A program made the translations under genes and the position numbers. From the IMG/VR virus record IMGVR_UViG_3300042540_000546, positions 1 through 23,373 of that record: DNA of 23,373 nt; one strand, 5' to 3'. Each line of letters begins with the position of its first letter. Within the stretch, counting starts at the first letter, position 1. This document shows positions 1-7,003 of the stretch, in pieces. The stretch comes from a virus. The notes under the pieces were generated by a model, which had not been told where the DNA came from, ran no database searches, and saw nothing but the letters and a program-made list of their open reading frames with translations.

Positions 1-837
1 TTTACTCACTCGAGCGTTTGAACTATTTAAAGCCCAAATTCGATAATAACGCCAACCGAGAGAGGGGTCTGGCATTGATGTAACTATTGAATTACTTAGG
101 TTAGCGGGAAAGGCGGGAATTCCTAATTGTGGGCCCGCCGTTACTGTAACCGTAATTAGCGAAACCGAGCCCGCCGAGTCGGTGAATTCAATTCGATAAT
201 TTTCGGCCGTGTTAGGGGTGCAATAAGTATTTTCAGCCATATAAAAAAGGAGGCCCCAGTCGGTAGTAAAAGCGGGAATAAAAACGGTATTTGTGTCGAC
301 CGTTATTCCAAAGCTCTCAGCCATTGGCCAATTATGAGTATTGTATTTGCGATCGCTTTGTAAATAGTCGCTCGTTGCGTTAATTGCGATTTTAATATTT
401 TTATCTGAGCTGGCGAATACGTCGGGGCGATAACCGTCGATGGGTTGTAAATAGCCATTGTAAACGGCGGTTGTTGCCGTCGCGCTTACCCCCTCGTTTT
501 CTGATAATACGCCACCCACTACCCACCACTCGGTAAAAGTGAGCTCGTAACTTTTCCACGAATAACCCTCGGCCTCGATATGCTGGGCCGCCGTCTGAGA
601 GTGCTCGGCTGAATTTTCATCGTTGTATAATTGAACAATTGGGTTCAAATCAAAAAAGGCGCGGCCGCTCGGGTTAGGGTCTAGAAAAAAAGTGTACGTT
701 TTACTCGTTGCTACGTCGAGAACCGAAACCCCAAATTTAAAACCTGTATTCCCCGAATTGGTAGAGGTCAAATCATAAATGAGCTTTTGGCCTCGAGGCG
801 TCCACGTGTACGGCTGAGTATTGATTGTTATTGCCAT
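1..837 (-). CDS. Partial phage virion/tail structural protein (C-terminus off the left edge)
   Basis: Reading leftward from an ATG at 837, the frame stays open for 279 codons and runs off the window, so the C-terminus is missing. It starts MAITINTQPYTWTPRGQK. Residues about 5-70 have the look of an N-terminal beta domain shared by distal-tail and baseplate-region proteins of flavobacterial phages, with an FFLDPNPSGRAFFDLNPIVQ stretch. The rest is Thr/Ser/Asn-rich with many beta-prone segments and no membrane span or signal peptide. It begins 2 nt after the stop of the gp10-like gene, so it belongs to the same leftward late operon. A tail-surface or baseplate role is inferred from composition and position. 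The open frame and neighbours make the gene certain; the exact function is not. Confidence 0.75.
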   Translation of the reverse strand, partial: MAITINTQPYTWTPRGQKLIYDLTSTNSGNTGFKFGVSVLDVATSKTYTFFLDPNPSGRAFFDLNPIVQLYNDENSAEHSQTAAQHIEAEGYSWKSYELTFTEWWVVGGVLSENEGVSATATTAVYNGYLQPIDGYRPDVFASSDKNIKIAINATSDYLQSDRKYNTHNWPMAESFGITVDTNTVFIPAFTTDWGLLFYMAENTYCTPNTAENYRIEFTDSAGSVSLITVTVTAGPQLGIPAFPANLSNSIVTSMPDPSLGWRYYRIWALNSSNARVSK

Positions 838-839
838 TT

Positions 840-1364
840 TTATTTAATGTATTTGTCGGCTTTCAACCGCAACTGTTTAAATATTTCTTTTTGATACATA
901 GTGCGGAACTCTTTTCCGCTCTTTCTAAATTCGGTTTGGAACGCGTCTCGCATATAAAAAATCCCCACTATTCCACGCGTACCGATACTCTTTGCCATTC
1001 GCCCAGCTTCCCAAAGTTTAGTTTTTTCATCGTCTGATTTAAACAAGCTCTTCCCTTGCATCCATTCATATATCGGACTCACAGGGGGCCACGTTTTCGG
1101 GTCGCTATTCGGGCGGCGGCCCTTCTCGATTACGTCTGCATAGTTGCGCGTCGGGTCGTTTGCTTTTACCCCGAACCATTGTAATATTTGCGGCCCTCGT
1201 TTGAAGTAGCCCCAAGTTAAGGCATTCAACAAAGTACCTTTAAACACGCGATTAACCGAGCGCCCCCGAATCTCTCGCTTTTTCCTTAGATTAGCCTGAG
1301 CGCGTTTAATCACTTTCGCCCCGAATTCATCTAATAACGGTTTATATGTCTCTAATTTCGCCAC
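840..1364 (-). CDS. HK97 gp10-like tail completion / head-tail joining protein
   Basis: This is a 174-aa basic protein with the features of the HK97-gp10/minor tail family: a Lys/Arg-rich N-terminal helix (residues about 15-40), then YADVIEKGRRP and a WPPVSPIYEWM segment in mid-protein (about 76-105), and a C-terminal helix rich in Lys/Arg (about 145-174). Family members usually sit at the head-tail interface and complete the tail tube. The start is GTG at 1364, overlapping the TAG stop of the 86-aa gene by one base (TAGTG), which suggests translational coupling. Its position two genes after the tail-terminator-like domain matches the usual connector/terminator neighbourhood of siphophages. 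The family assignment rests on motif pattern and context, not on a database search. Confidence 0.65.
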   Translation of the reverse strand: MAKLETYKPLLDEFGAKVIKRAQANLRKKREIRGRSVNRVFKGTLLNALTWGYFKRGPQILQWFGVKANDPTRNYADVIEKGRRPNSDPKTWPPVSPIYEWMQGKSLFKSDDEKTKLWEAGRMAKSIGTRGIVGIFYMRDAFQTEFRKSGKEFRTMYQKEIFKQLRLKADKYIK

Positions 1365-1624
1365 TAGATTAGCGTAATGTTTAAAATTCCCGCCGCGATC
1401 GTGTAAGCCTCATTATTCGAGTCGCCACTATTACCCCAGTCTGAATAGGTTTGGCCGTCGAAAATTATTTGTCCCTCGTAAATGGTGCGGCCGTCAACGT
1501 CACAGAGTGAATATTGAAGAGCGGCGGTCGCTTGCAAATCGTCGTATGAAATATAAAGGCGAATACATACGGCGGTTTTCGTTTCGCCGTTGGCCCATAT
1601 GTCCAAAGGTTGTATATCTTTCAT
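1364..1624 (-). CDS. Small hypothetical virion-operon protein (86 aa)
   Basis: This 86-aa acidic, beta-rich protein starts with ATG at 1624. I do not recognise its family. It has no membrane span or Cys cluster. It contains an alternating hydrophobic pattern (KTAVCIRLYISYDDLQATAA) and ends in a hydrophobic strand. The gene begins directly after the TAA stop of the terminator-fibre fusion and overlaps the following gp10-like gene by one base. This tight packing inside the tail operon suggests a small structural or assembly protein. That role is inferred from position only. Confidence 0.6.
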   Translation of the reverse strand: MKDIQPLDIWANGETKTAVCIRLYISYDDLQATAALQYSLCDVDGRTIYEGQIIFDGQTYSDWGNSGDSNNEAYTIAAGILNITLI

Positions 1625-4210
1625 TTAGGAAATTTTTTCAAGTTGAATGTGTGTTGCGTTGCCGTAAACGGTGGCGGTTTGACCATTCGAAGAGGTCACG
1701 AAAGCGGGCGTTAAATTCCCCGAGTTGACCCCCGTATTTATGAAAATCTCAATAACCGCTAAACCGATTTGAGTTGCCGCCTGGTTGAGTCGGTTCGTTA
1801 ACGCGGTTCCACTCGTTACCGCCTGCCATTGCATAAATTGACCCGCAAGCGCCGCGCTCGATATTTGCCCTACGTTCATCGTGGATCCACTAGGGAACGT
1901 AAATAACAAGTTAAAACCCGTCGTTGTGGTAAAACCCGACGAAACAATTAAGCGGCCTATATAACTGCTATTCGCCTCGAGTGCTAAGGTGCACCCCGTA
2001 ATGTTAGTATTAGCTGCCGTGTTCGCGTTGGTTAGGTTAGTCGCTTGAACTCCTCGCAATAACCCGAGCTCACTTTTCAAGGTTGCTAGACTTATCGCGC
2101 TAACTGTATTATCTGCATTAATGCGAACATAACGAACCGCGCTAGGATTCGGAAGCGTGGCTAGGTTAGTCCCGACCGTAGTAAGTCCGATGCTATCTTG
2201 TTTGCCATTAAACGTTGACCAGTCCGCACTAGACAAAGCCCCTCGATTTGCCGCCGAGGCCGTCGGGAGGTTGAACGTATGAGTTGACCCCGCCGAGCTA
2301 ATCGCGAAATCTGTCCCCGCCGTTCCCGTGGCTAAATTTTGAACTTGAGCGGTGAGACCATTAATCGCATTTACCCCCGTGCTAAGCGTGGTTATTACTT
2401 GGCTTAGGTGCGAATCTTCGGTGTGTAGTTTAAGCGTACGGCCTGAGGTCGTTACGAACACCCGTAAAGCTAACCTATCGGTTAATGTCATAACCGTTGG
2501 CGGTACTGCGAGAGCCGTAAAATAGGCGTCTATTGTAGTTCCGTTAGTAATATCCTCAGGCGTTGCGACGTCGGTAGCCAATAGCGTAAAAGCGGCCCCA
2601 TCGTATTTGTACAACTCAACGTAAAACGAGGGTGAACCGCCACCCGAGGACGCGCTGAAATAAAGCTCTAAATTGAAATTTCCTCCAGGAATTAGTAAAA
2701 CGTTCGGGTCGTTTGTATCGGTAATGAATTGAGCGATTAACCCGTTACCCTGTGCATTCGTTCGCGTGAAATCCGTTCCCGCTCCGAATACGGCCGTTTT
2801 ACTCATTTGGTAATAAGTCGAACCGCCAATAGTACCTTGGTTAATTGAGCCGTTAAGGTAGTAGCTAACCGACGAACCGCCTCCGCTCGTTGTCGGGAAA
2901 TTGGCGAGTTGACCGTCGCCCCTTACATACTGAGTAGCAAGCCCCGCACCCGTAACGGCGAGAGTTCCCGCCGTGGTAACAGGCGACCCGCTCACATTAA
3001 ACGCCGACGGCATCGTTAACCCCACCGAGGTAACCGAACCCCCCGCCGCTGGCGTTACCGCTTCCCAATCGCCCGAGGTTGAGTTGAACGCGAGAACCTG
3101 ACCGTTCGAAGGTGAGGGCGTATTGACGTCGCTCAAATCGTCGAGATTGACAGGCGCGGCCGTGTATTGGCTCGTATTGTCGGGAAAGGTCAAACCGCCC
3201 GCGTTCACTATCATAACGTCGCCACCGCCTGTATTATCTGTTACTGTTAAACCCGCCTTATCTAAAACGGAAAACTTTAGTCCCGATGCATTTTGCACCC
3301 CAAAAAACGCGGGGTTTATTTCGGTGTTATCATTACCATCATTAGCGGTTAATGAGCGAATTCCCAAATCCACGTTAGCAGTCGCGCCCGTGTAAGGGAC
3401 AAAAGTAGAAGGGTCGGGAATAGTTGGGAACGTTTGGAGCGCCCCCGTACCGTCGATGTATTCGCTTGAGGTTCCCGCGCCACTTATTGCAAGCGTGCCC
3501 GCTCCCGTTATGGGCGAACCTGAAACCGCAAAAGCAGAGGGAACCGTTAACGACACACTCGTGACAGTCCCACCCCCGCCGCCACCCGAGGCGCTAATAG
3601 TCACAGTCCCCGAACCGTTATCGCTAATGGTTACGTTGGTTCCTTCTTGTAAGTTGAGGAGCGATTGTGAGCCATTGTTAACGCCGTTTGTTTGCAACGT
3701 CAACCCAACGCCGCCACCCGTGCCACCTGAGCCCGAGCCTCCGATAGTAAAGTCGGCGGGAATGTCACAGGCCGACCAGTCCCACGGAACCGAGAGCGTT
3801 AATTGCAAGTTGACGCCCGCGAGGGTATGGCTAAACTCATTAATGAAAACCTCGATATTTGCCGCGCCGTCTAATTCAACCGTCGGGCCGAATACAGTTA
3901 ACCCGTTTTGAACCTCGGCCAATAAGTCCTCTGCTAATTTGATGCAATCGGAAATACATTCCCTTTGATATTCGGCGGGCGTTTCCTTATCGCGTGGTAA
4001 GTCGGCGAAAATGATAACGAAGGAGTAAAGGCGCGAACCCGCTCGAGGCTCAACCTCAACGGGGAGAACGTGCATCCACGGAAATTGAACGCCTTTCTCA
4101 ATATCAATGTTTGATAAGTCGCCGTGGCTAAACCCCTTTATTAAAAAGTGAGCCGAGGCGAAAGCCCGAAACCTCTCGATTAAAACGTTATAACTTATCT
4201 GAGTAATCAT
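1625..4210 (-). CDS. Fusion of tail-terminator-like domain with tail-fibre repeats (861 aa)
   Basis: Residues 1-150 form a compact domain (MITQISYNVLIERFRAFA ... LAGVNLQLTLSVPWDWSACD) that resembles tail terminator/neck proteins of Bacteroidetes phages. A Gly/Ser hinge (about 157-168) and a second Gly run (about 208-214) follow. The remaining ~650 residues are fibre-like: low charge, Gly/Thr/Ser/Asn-rich. A block near residues 214-263 (TVTSVSLTVPSAFAVSGSP) recurs as a variant near 392-441. There is also a LDDLSDVNTPSPSNGQVL motif (356-373) and an ALSSADWSTFNGKQ motif (658-671), both typical of phage tail fibres. The ATG at 4210 overlaps the TGA of the frameshifted chaperone (ATGA), so translation is probably coupled to it. 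A fibre attached to a terminator-type domain is unusual: the fibre would sit at the neck rather than the tip. The fibre assignment is strong, the terminator assignment moderate. Confidence 0.75.
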   Translation of the reverse strand: MITQISYNVLIERFRAFASAHFLIKGFSHGDLSNIDIEKGVQFPWMHVLPVEVEPRAGSRLYSFVIIFADLPRDKETPAEYQRECISDCIKLAEDLLAEVQNGLTVFGPTVELDGAANIEVFINEFSHTLAGVNLQLTLSVPWDWSACDIPADFTIGGSGSGGTGGGVGLTLQTNGVNNGSQSLLNLQEGTNVTISDNGSGTVTISASGGGGGGTVTSVSLTVPSAFAVSGSPITGAGTLAISGAGTSSEYIDGTGALQTFPTIPDPSTFVPYTGATANVDLGIRSLTANDGNDNTEINPAFFGVQNASGLKFSVLDKAGLTVTDNTGGGDVMIVNAGGLTFPDNTSQYTAAPVNLDDLSDVNTPSPSNGQVLAFNSTSGDWEAVTPAAGGSVTSVGLTMPSAFNVSGSPVTTAGTLAVTGAGLATQYVRGDGQLANFPTTSGGGSSVSYYLNGSINQGTIGGSTYYQMSKTAVFGAGTDFTRTNAQGNGLIAQFITDTNDPNVLLIPGGNFNLELYFSASSGGGSPSFYVELYKYDGAAFTLLATDVATPEDITNGTTIDAYFTALAVPPTVMTLTDRLALRVFVTTSGRTLKLHTEDSHLSQVITTLSTGVNAINGLTAQVQNLATGTAGTDFAISSAGSTHTFNLPTASAANRGALSSADWSTFNGKQDSIGLTTVGTNLATLPNPSAVRYVRINADNTVSAISLATLKSELGLLRGVQATNLTNANTAANTNITGCTLALEANSSYIGRLIVSSGFTTTTGFNLLFTFPSGSTMNVGQISSAALAGQFMQWQAVTSGTALTNRLNQAATQIGLAVIEIFINTGVNSGNLTPAFVTSSNGQTATVYGNATHIQLEKIS

Positions 4211-4964
4211 TTACGGTAGCTTTGTTTTATTATTCTCGCCTGTTCGCTTTGAAAATCTCTCATATAACTAAGGTGTGTAAATATCGCGGCGGCTGGCTTA
4301 TCTAAAATTAATTCGTGTTTCGTTATATCATTCTCCGCAACCGACTCGAGCACGTGGAACCAACCCCAACGCGCTAGTCCCGAGGGTGAGTAATCTCCCG
4401 AATCTCCGTCTTCAACATTCTGTCCAAAGATTGCAGCGAATTGTTGACTAATTCGGCGGCGATAGTCGAAAAAAAAAGCAGTCCCCCCTGTACTCGATCC
4501 ATAGTCAAACCGTTAACGGCCTTCATATATTTTTTGACGTTATCGCTATCGTATTTCGAAATATTGTAATATTCCCCGAGCTGCTCGGTAACGGGCCTGT
4601 AAAGAATCGACATGAGCTGAGGTAAGTTCTTATAATCGACTGTCCCGTTTTCTAGCCAAATAGATTTTGAAAGTTGGTCCAAATCCACGTGCTCGCGAAA
4701 CGTCATTGAATTCAGGTCGGGAATAAACCCCAGCTTCACGCCCTCAATAGTTACGATTGGCGTGTGGGTTTCTTTGCCCGTCAAACAAGCGGCCTCGAAT
4801 AAATCGATAACGGTTTGCACGGTTTCAACTTTCAGCCCCTCGCAATATTCGCGGCTTTTGTTTACGGCGATCATTACGCGCTCAACGTTATCGTTGGCCG
4901 TGTGGTAATCGACAAACCTTTTTAGGGTTATTTGTTCGGCGCTGACAGGGATAAAGAGTTTCAT
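4207..4964 (-). CDS. Tail assembly chaperone, -1 frameshift product, GT-like (252 aa)
   Basis: The long chaperone form shares codons 1-165 with the short product, then shifts to the -1 frame at the T run. It continues as FFFDYRRRISQQFAAIFGQN... for 87 more codons to a TGA at 4207-4209. In that frame the region has no ATG, GTG or TTG between the preceding in-frame TAA (just upstream of codon CGG-TTT-GAC) and the slip site, so it can hardly be translated on its own. The extension reads as a normal protein (GLARWGWFHVLESVAEND, HLSYMRDFQSEQARIIKQ). Its TGA overlaps the ATG of the next gene as ATGA, the same junction style used throughout the operon. By analogy with lambda GT, the T domain would recruit tail-tube subunits to the tape measure complex. 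Confidence 0.8.
4374..4964 (-). CDS. Tail assembly chaperone, short (0-frame) product, G-like
   Basis: This 196-aa protein starts with ATG at 4964, overlapping the TGA of the small terminase (ATGA). It is largely helical (for example residues about 95-190) with no enzyme motif. Its role is read from architecture: it ends shortly after a nine-T run, and a second frame opened by a -1 shift there continues to the next gene. This is the classic arrangement of siphophage tail assembly chaperones (lambda G/GT), which bind the tape measure protein and set tail length. In the zero frame, only 31 residues follow the slip site. No tape measure gene lies in this window, so it is probably outside it. Function is inferred from the frameshift arrangement and tail-gene context rather than from recognisable sequence. 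Confidence 0.75.
   Translation of the reverse strand: MKLFIPVSAEQITLKRFVDYHTANDNVERVMIAVNKSREYCEGLKVETVQTVIDLFEAACLTGKETHTPIVTIEGVKLGFIPDLNSMTFREHVDLDQLSKSIWLENGTVDYKNLPQLMSILYRPVTEQLGEYYNISKYDSDNVKKYMKAVNGLTMDRVQGGLLFFSTIAAELVNNSLQSLDRMLKTEIREITHPRD
4437..4478 (-). promoter_or_regulatory. -1 ribosomal frameshift site with downstream hairpins
   Basis: On the minus strand, C followed by nine T (4478-4469) gives zero-frame codons CTT TTT TTT TCG. The heptamer T_TTT_TTT (4476-4470) allows both tRNAs to slip back one base with full re-pairing. Downstream are two mutually exclusive stems: CGAATT/AATTCG with a 7-nt loop (4455-4437), about 14 nt after the heptamer, and GACTA/TAGTC (4467-4463 with 4450-4446). 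Either could stimulate the shift. Transcriptional slippage on the T9 run is an alternative mechanism that would give the same fused product. Confidence 0.7.
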
Positions 4965-5317
4965 AAATTAGCGCTTATTGTGATTATAGGTTGGTTGTCG
5001 GCTCCCGTGAGCTCCTGGCGTTCCACGTAACCGCGTTTTTTTCCTTTGGTCTTCATATAAAAAATCGTGGCGGCCGTATCGCCGTCATTTATTAGCCCGT
5101 GTAATTTGCTCTCGGCAAAGTCCAAAACCATATCGTCTACCTGCTCAACCGCCGCTTTATACTCGGCGTCATTCTTGAGCCAATGATAATGTATCTCGCG
5201 GCTCATACCAACGGCGGCGGCTGCTTTGGTTACGATACCTAAGTTGGCCTCGAGAGCTTCGATAAAAGCTCTTTTTTTGTTGTTAAAACCCGCGTAATCA
5301 ATCTCGTTTTTTTCCAT
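4961..5317 (-). CDS. terS: Terminase small subunit, phBC6A51-type helix-turn-helix
   Basis: This is a 118-aa protein. Residues about 12-60 (FIEALEANLGIVTKAAAAVG, MSREIHYHWLKND) form a homeodomain-like HTH of the kind found at the N-terminus of many phage small terminases. The C-terminal half (LINDGDTAATIFYMKTKGKK, then RGYVERQELTG) matches the oligomerisation segment that usually follows it. The protein should bind the packaging site and load the large subunit onto DNA. The ATG at 5317 is the only sensible start, and the stop overlaps the chaperone ATG (ATGA). The location is odd: the gene lies in the leftward tail operon, while the large subunit is on the other strand about 2 kb away. A general HTH regulator is possible, but the 'FYMKTKGKKRGYVERQE' signature favours TerS. 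Confidence 0.75.
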   Translation of the reverse strand: MEKNEIDYAGFNNKKRAFIEALEANLGIVTKAAAAVGMSREIHYHWLKNDAEYKAAVEQVDDMVLDFAESKLHGLINDGDTAATIFYMKTKGKKRGYVERQELTGADNQPIITISANL

Positions 5318-5388
5318 AGCTCAAAAAGTCATTTTTCCCGTAAACATTGGTATTTCACCGACGGCGAAAACGCATTTCGGGAGTTTAT

Positions 5389-5541
5389 TTAGTTGTTATT
5401 TTGTAGGCGGTCGGCTTGGTTTTGGCATACCGCGTAGCGCTGGGCCGCGTCGGGGAACTCCTTTATAACGAGTGAGTCAGCCATACACCGCCCAATAAAT
5501 TCGTGTCGGTCCTCTTTTGGTAGTCTGATAGGTAAAGGCAT
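5389..5541 (-). CDS. 50-aa peptide with the RCM-EFPD-QR-AVC phage motif
   Basis: The ORF runs from ATG at 5541 to TAA at 5389-5391 and encodes 50 residues beginning MPLPIRLPKEDRHEFIGRCM. The pattern E-x-FI-x-RCM-x-D-x5-EFPD-x2-QR-x-AVC is one I associate with small proteins, or appended segments, near prohead protease, portal and capsid genes of many phages; no enzymatic role is known to me. Here it stands alone, between the small terminase and the Cys-rich protein, on the coding strand of the operon. The conserved Cys residues (19 and 39) may pair or bind metal. Motif recognition is confident; function is unknown. Confidence 0.65.
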   Translation of the reverse strand: MPLPIRLPKEDRHEFIGRCMADSLVIKEFPDAAQRYAVCQNQADRLQNNN

Positions 5542-5596
5542 TTTATCTGTTGTTTAATCTATTAACGGAATAACCGTCCATTTTTGCCCCGAAACG

Positions 5597-6049
5597 TTAG
5601 TCGAGGTTCGCGGCCTCGCGTCGAATCCATTGAACAAGCTCGGCTCCTTTGCAAGTTGAGCACGATAAACGGCGGCCCGTCATTTTATACACCCAGCTAT
5701 TGAGCTCCTTAACCGTTTGGACATCAATTTTACCGTTAATAGGTAGCCCCGAAACGAAAGTTCGAAGGATTTCGGTTTCCTCCTCTGTTAATCGATAGCG
5801 GCCCCATTTGTTTAGTGGGCATCTATACAGGGCAAATTTCGTTTTCGCGGGCATATAACAACCGCAAAGGCGCGTTTTACGTCGGTAGTGAGTTATTTTG
5901 TTATTCTCCTCGGCCTCGGCTAACTCTTCGGGGGTTAATTTGCGGCCTACTATTAAGGTTCCGCAACTTTCGGTTGACTCAATAAAGTGTTTACAGGCTT
6001 TACACGTCGCTAGACGTTGGGCCCGAATTGCTGGGGGTACGGTGAACAT
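5597..6049 (-). CDS. Cys-rich putative zinc-binding phage protein (150 aa)
   Basis: Visible Cys residues form pairs and clusters: C16-x2-C19, C29, C62-x-C64, C77 and C130-x2-C133. The pattern RLATCKAC...CGC-Y-MPAKT...RCPLNKW is typical of a small zinc-ribbon-like family that recurs in Bacteroidetes phage structural operons. Residues about 95-120 are helical, with no known catalytic motif. The ATG at 6049 lies inside the upstream sigma-like gene, giving a 50-nt overlap. A later start is unlikely because the first Cys pair begins at residue 16 and the next Met is at residue 66. Structural zinc binding is inferred; the biological role is unknown. Confidence 0.65.
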   Translation of the reverse strand: MFTVPPAIRAQRLATCKACKHFIESTESCGTLIVGRKLTPEELAEAEENNKITHYRRKTRLCGCYMPAKTKFALYRCPLNKWGRYRLTEEETEILRTFVSGLPINGKIDVQTVKELNSWVYKMTGRRLSCSTCKGAELVQWIRREAANLD

Positions 6050-6542
6050 TCTTTTTAATTCGTGTAATAGCGTTTTCGACTAATTTGTAAAGTGTTTTAA
6101 CGGGAATTCCTGTTTTCGAGCTTGCGTCTTTATAACTAAAGTCAGGCATAGCGTATAACCTCAAAATCACGGCGTCCATTTGTGGCATTAATGAAATGTA
6201 GGCGTCTAAATACTCGTTATCTATTCGGGAACCGAGCCACGGGCTTAACGGCTCCTCGAGATGTTTGGAACTATTTTCGTCCCATTGCCTCGAAAACTTT
6301 GAAAATTTGATATGATAGCGGCTTGAGCGGTCGATAGCCATAAGGAATAAAGAGCGGTTAACATAAAACTCTAGCGTCCCCTCAACCGCTAACCTTTCGG
6401 CCTTTTCGCGTTGGTTCTCGAGTATCTTCAAAAGGGTTTCGCTTAACAGGTCGTCACCCTTAACGGCGTCAGCCATTAGGCCCCGAGCGTGTGAGCGCCA
6501 TTTAGGTAATAAACGAGCCGTTTCAGTTTCCAAATTTTTCAC
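6000..6542 (-). CDS. Sigma-factor-like (ECF-type) protein, possible late transcription regulator
   Basis: This is a 180-aa basic protein. Residues about 1-75 are helical and contain a DAVKGDDLLSETLLKILEN stretch like sigma region 2 (the helix following 'D-DL-Q-T'). Residues about 112-165 look like sigma region 4 with an HTH: LMPQMDAVILRLYAMPDFSY, then KDASSKTGIPVKTLYKLVEN. Length and domain order fit a minimal two-domain sigma factor. It is the first gene of the leftward block, just after the divergent control region, where a factor redirecting host RNA polymerase to late promoters would be expected. Region 2 is weak by eye, so a sigma-like DNA-binding protein without true sigma activity is possible. 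Confidence 0.6.
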   Translation of the reverse strand: MKNLETETARLLPKWRSHARGLMADAVKGDDLLSETLLKILENQREKAERLAVEGTLEFYVNRSLFLMAIDRSSRYHIKFSKFSRQWDENSSKHLEEPLSPWLGSRIDNEYLDAYISLMPQMDAVILRLYAMPDFSYKDASSKTGIPVKTLYKLVENAITRIKKNVHRTPSNSGPTSSDV

Positions 6543-6570
6543 CCCGTTTGCAATGTAGCAAGATTTGCAC

Positions 6571-6588
6571 TAACTTCGCGGAAAGTTA
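6571..6588. repeat. 18-bp inverted repeat, candidate operator in the divergent region
   Basis: TAACTT-CGCGGA-AAGTTA forms two 6-bp arms around a 6-bp centre. It overlaps the -7-like element of the candidate leftward promoter, so a dimeric repressor bound here could block the sigma-like gene. The small HTH protein encoded nearby at 7130-7315 is one possible ligand, but this is inference. The remainder of the 6543-6627 gap holds a direct repeat TTTGCA (6547-6552 and 6564-6569) and nothing else recognised. Confidence 0.35.
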
Positions 6589-6618
6589 CGGCGGCGCGTT
6601 GCCCCGTGAACAAAAAAC
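6581..6618 (-). promoter_or_regulatory. Candidate Bacteroidetes-type promoter for the leftward operon
   Basis: On the minus strand, GTTTTTTG (6618-6611) is followed after 22 nt by TAACTTTC (6588-6581). This matches the Bacteroidetes pattern TTTG - about 19-23 nt - TAnnTTTG with one mismatch in the last base. Transcription would start near 6574, about 30 nt before the sigma-like gene. No comparable plus-strand promoter is obvious in this gap. Confidence 0.35.
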
Positions 6619-6627
6619 TAATTAACA

Positions 6628-6762
6628 ATGGAAATAACGATTAACTCGGCGTGGATATTCGTAGCGTGTACGTTTATTCTTGGCGCTTATTTCGCGGGCC
6701 ACTTTCGCGGGTGGATGGAGGCCAATAAAGATTTTTATAAAACTGATGAAGATAATGAGTGA
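6628..6762 (+). CDS. 44-aa single-span membrane protein
   Basis: ATG at 6628 opens a 44-codon ORF ending TGA at 6760-6762. Residues about 6-24 (NSAWIFVACTFILGAYFAGH) are hydrophobic and long enough for one membrane span. The tail is charged and acidic (EANKDFYKTDEDNE). It is the first rightward gene after the divergent region and overlaps the next gene by 8 nt. The family is not recognised. It could be a small inner-membrane modulator of the host cell, but nothing in the sequence says so directly. Confidence 0.5.
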   Translation: MEITINSAWIFVACTFILGAYFAGHFRGWMEANKDFYKTDEDNE

Positions 6763-7003
6763 GCCAAATACCCCCACCGCCGAGTTTTTAGATAAGATTC
6801 GGAAAAAACTACATTCGAACCCTCTTAGCCTTTCAGCGATGGCATACCGAGAAATCCTTTCCGAAGGCCCCGAAATGACGGCCAAAGAAAACGAACTCAT
6901 TCGACAGGCGTTTTTGGAGGGGTATAAACAAGCGTTCTCAGATATTAAGGAGGCAACTAGTGGAAAAGATAACGAGAAAGAGCCTGGAGAGGTTAACGAA
7001 TGA
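6755..7003 (+). CDS. Hypothetical helical protein (82 aa)
   Basis: The chosen start, ATG at 6755 (MSEPNTPTAEFLDKIRKKLH), overlaps the previous stop. The frame is open further upstream, but that part is the antisense-like shadow of the membrane protein gene. The 82-aa product is acidic and helical, with a segment (EGPEMTAKENELIRQAFLEG) that resembles a short amphipathic repeat, and a charged tail. There are no recognised motifs. Its overlaps on both sides (8 nt and 44 nt) suggest a real member of a compact operon. Function unknown. Confidence 0.5.
   Translation: MSEPNTPTAEFLDKIRKKLHSNPLSLSAMAYREILSEGPEMTAKENELIRQAFLEGYKQAFSDIKEATSGKDNEKEPGEVNE

Noticed and set aside
3123-3911. Long plus-strand open frames across the fibre gene (90 and 151 codons)
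   Set aside because: They are antisense shadows of the repetitive, GC-rich fibre sequence, Pro/Val-rich without domain pattern, and lie opposite a well-supported gene.
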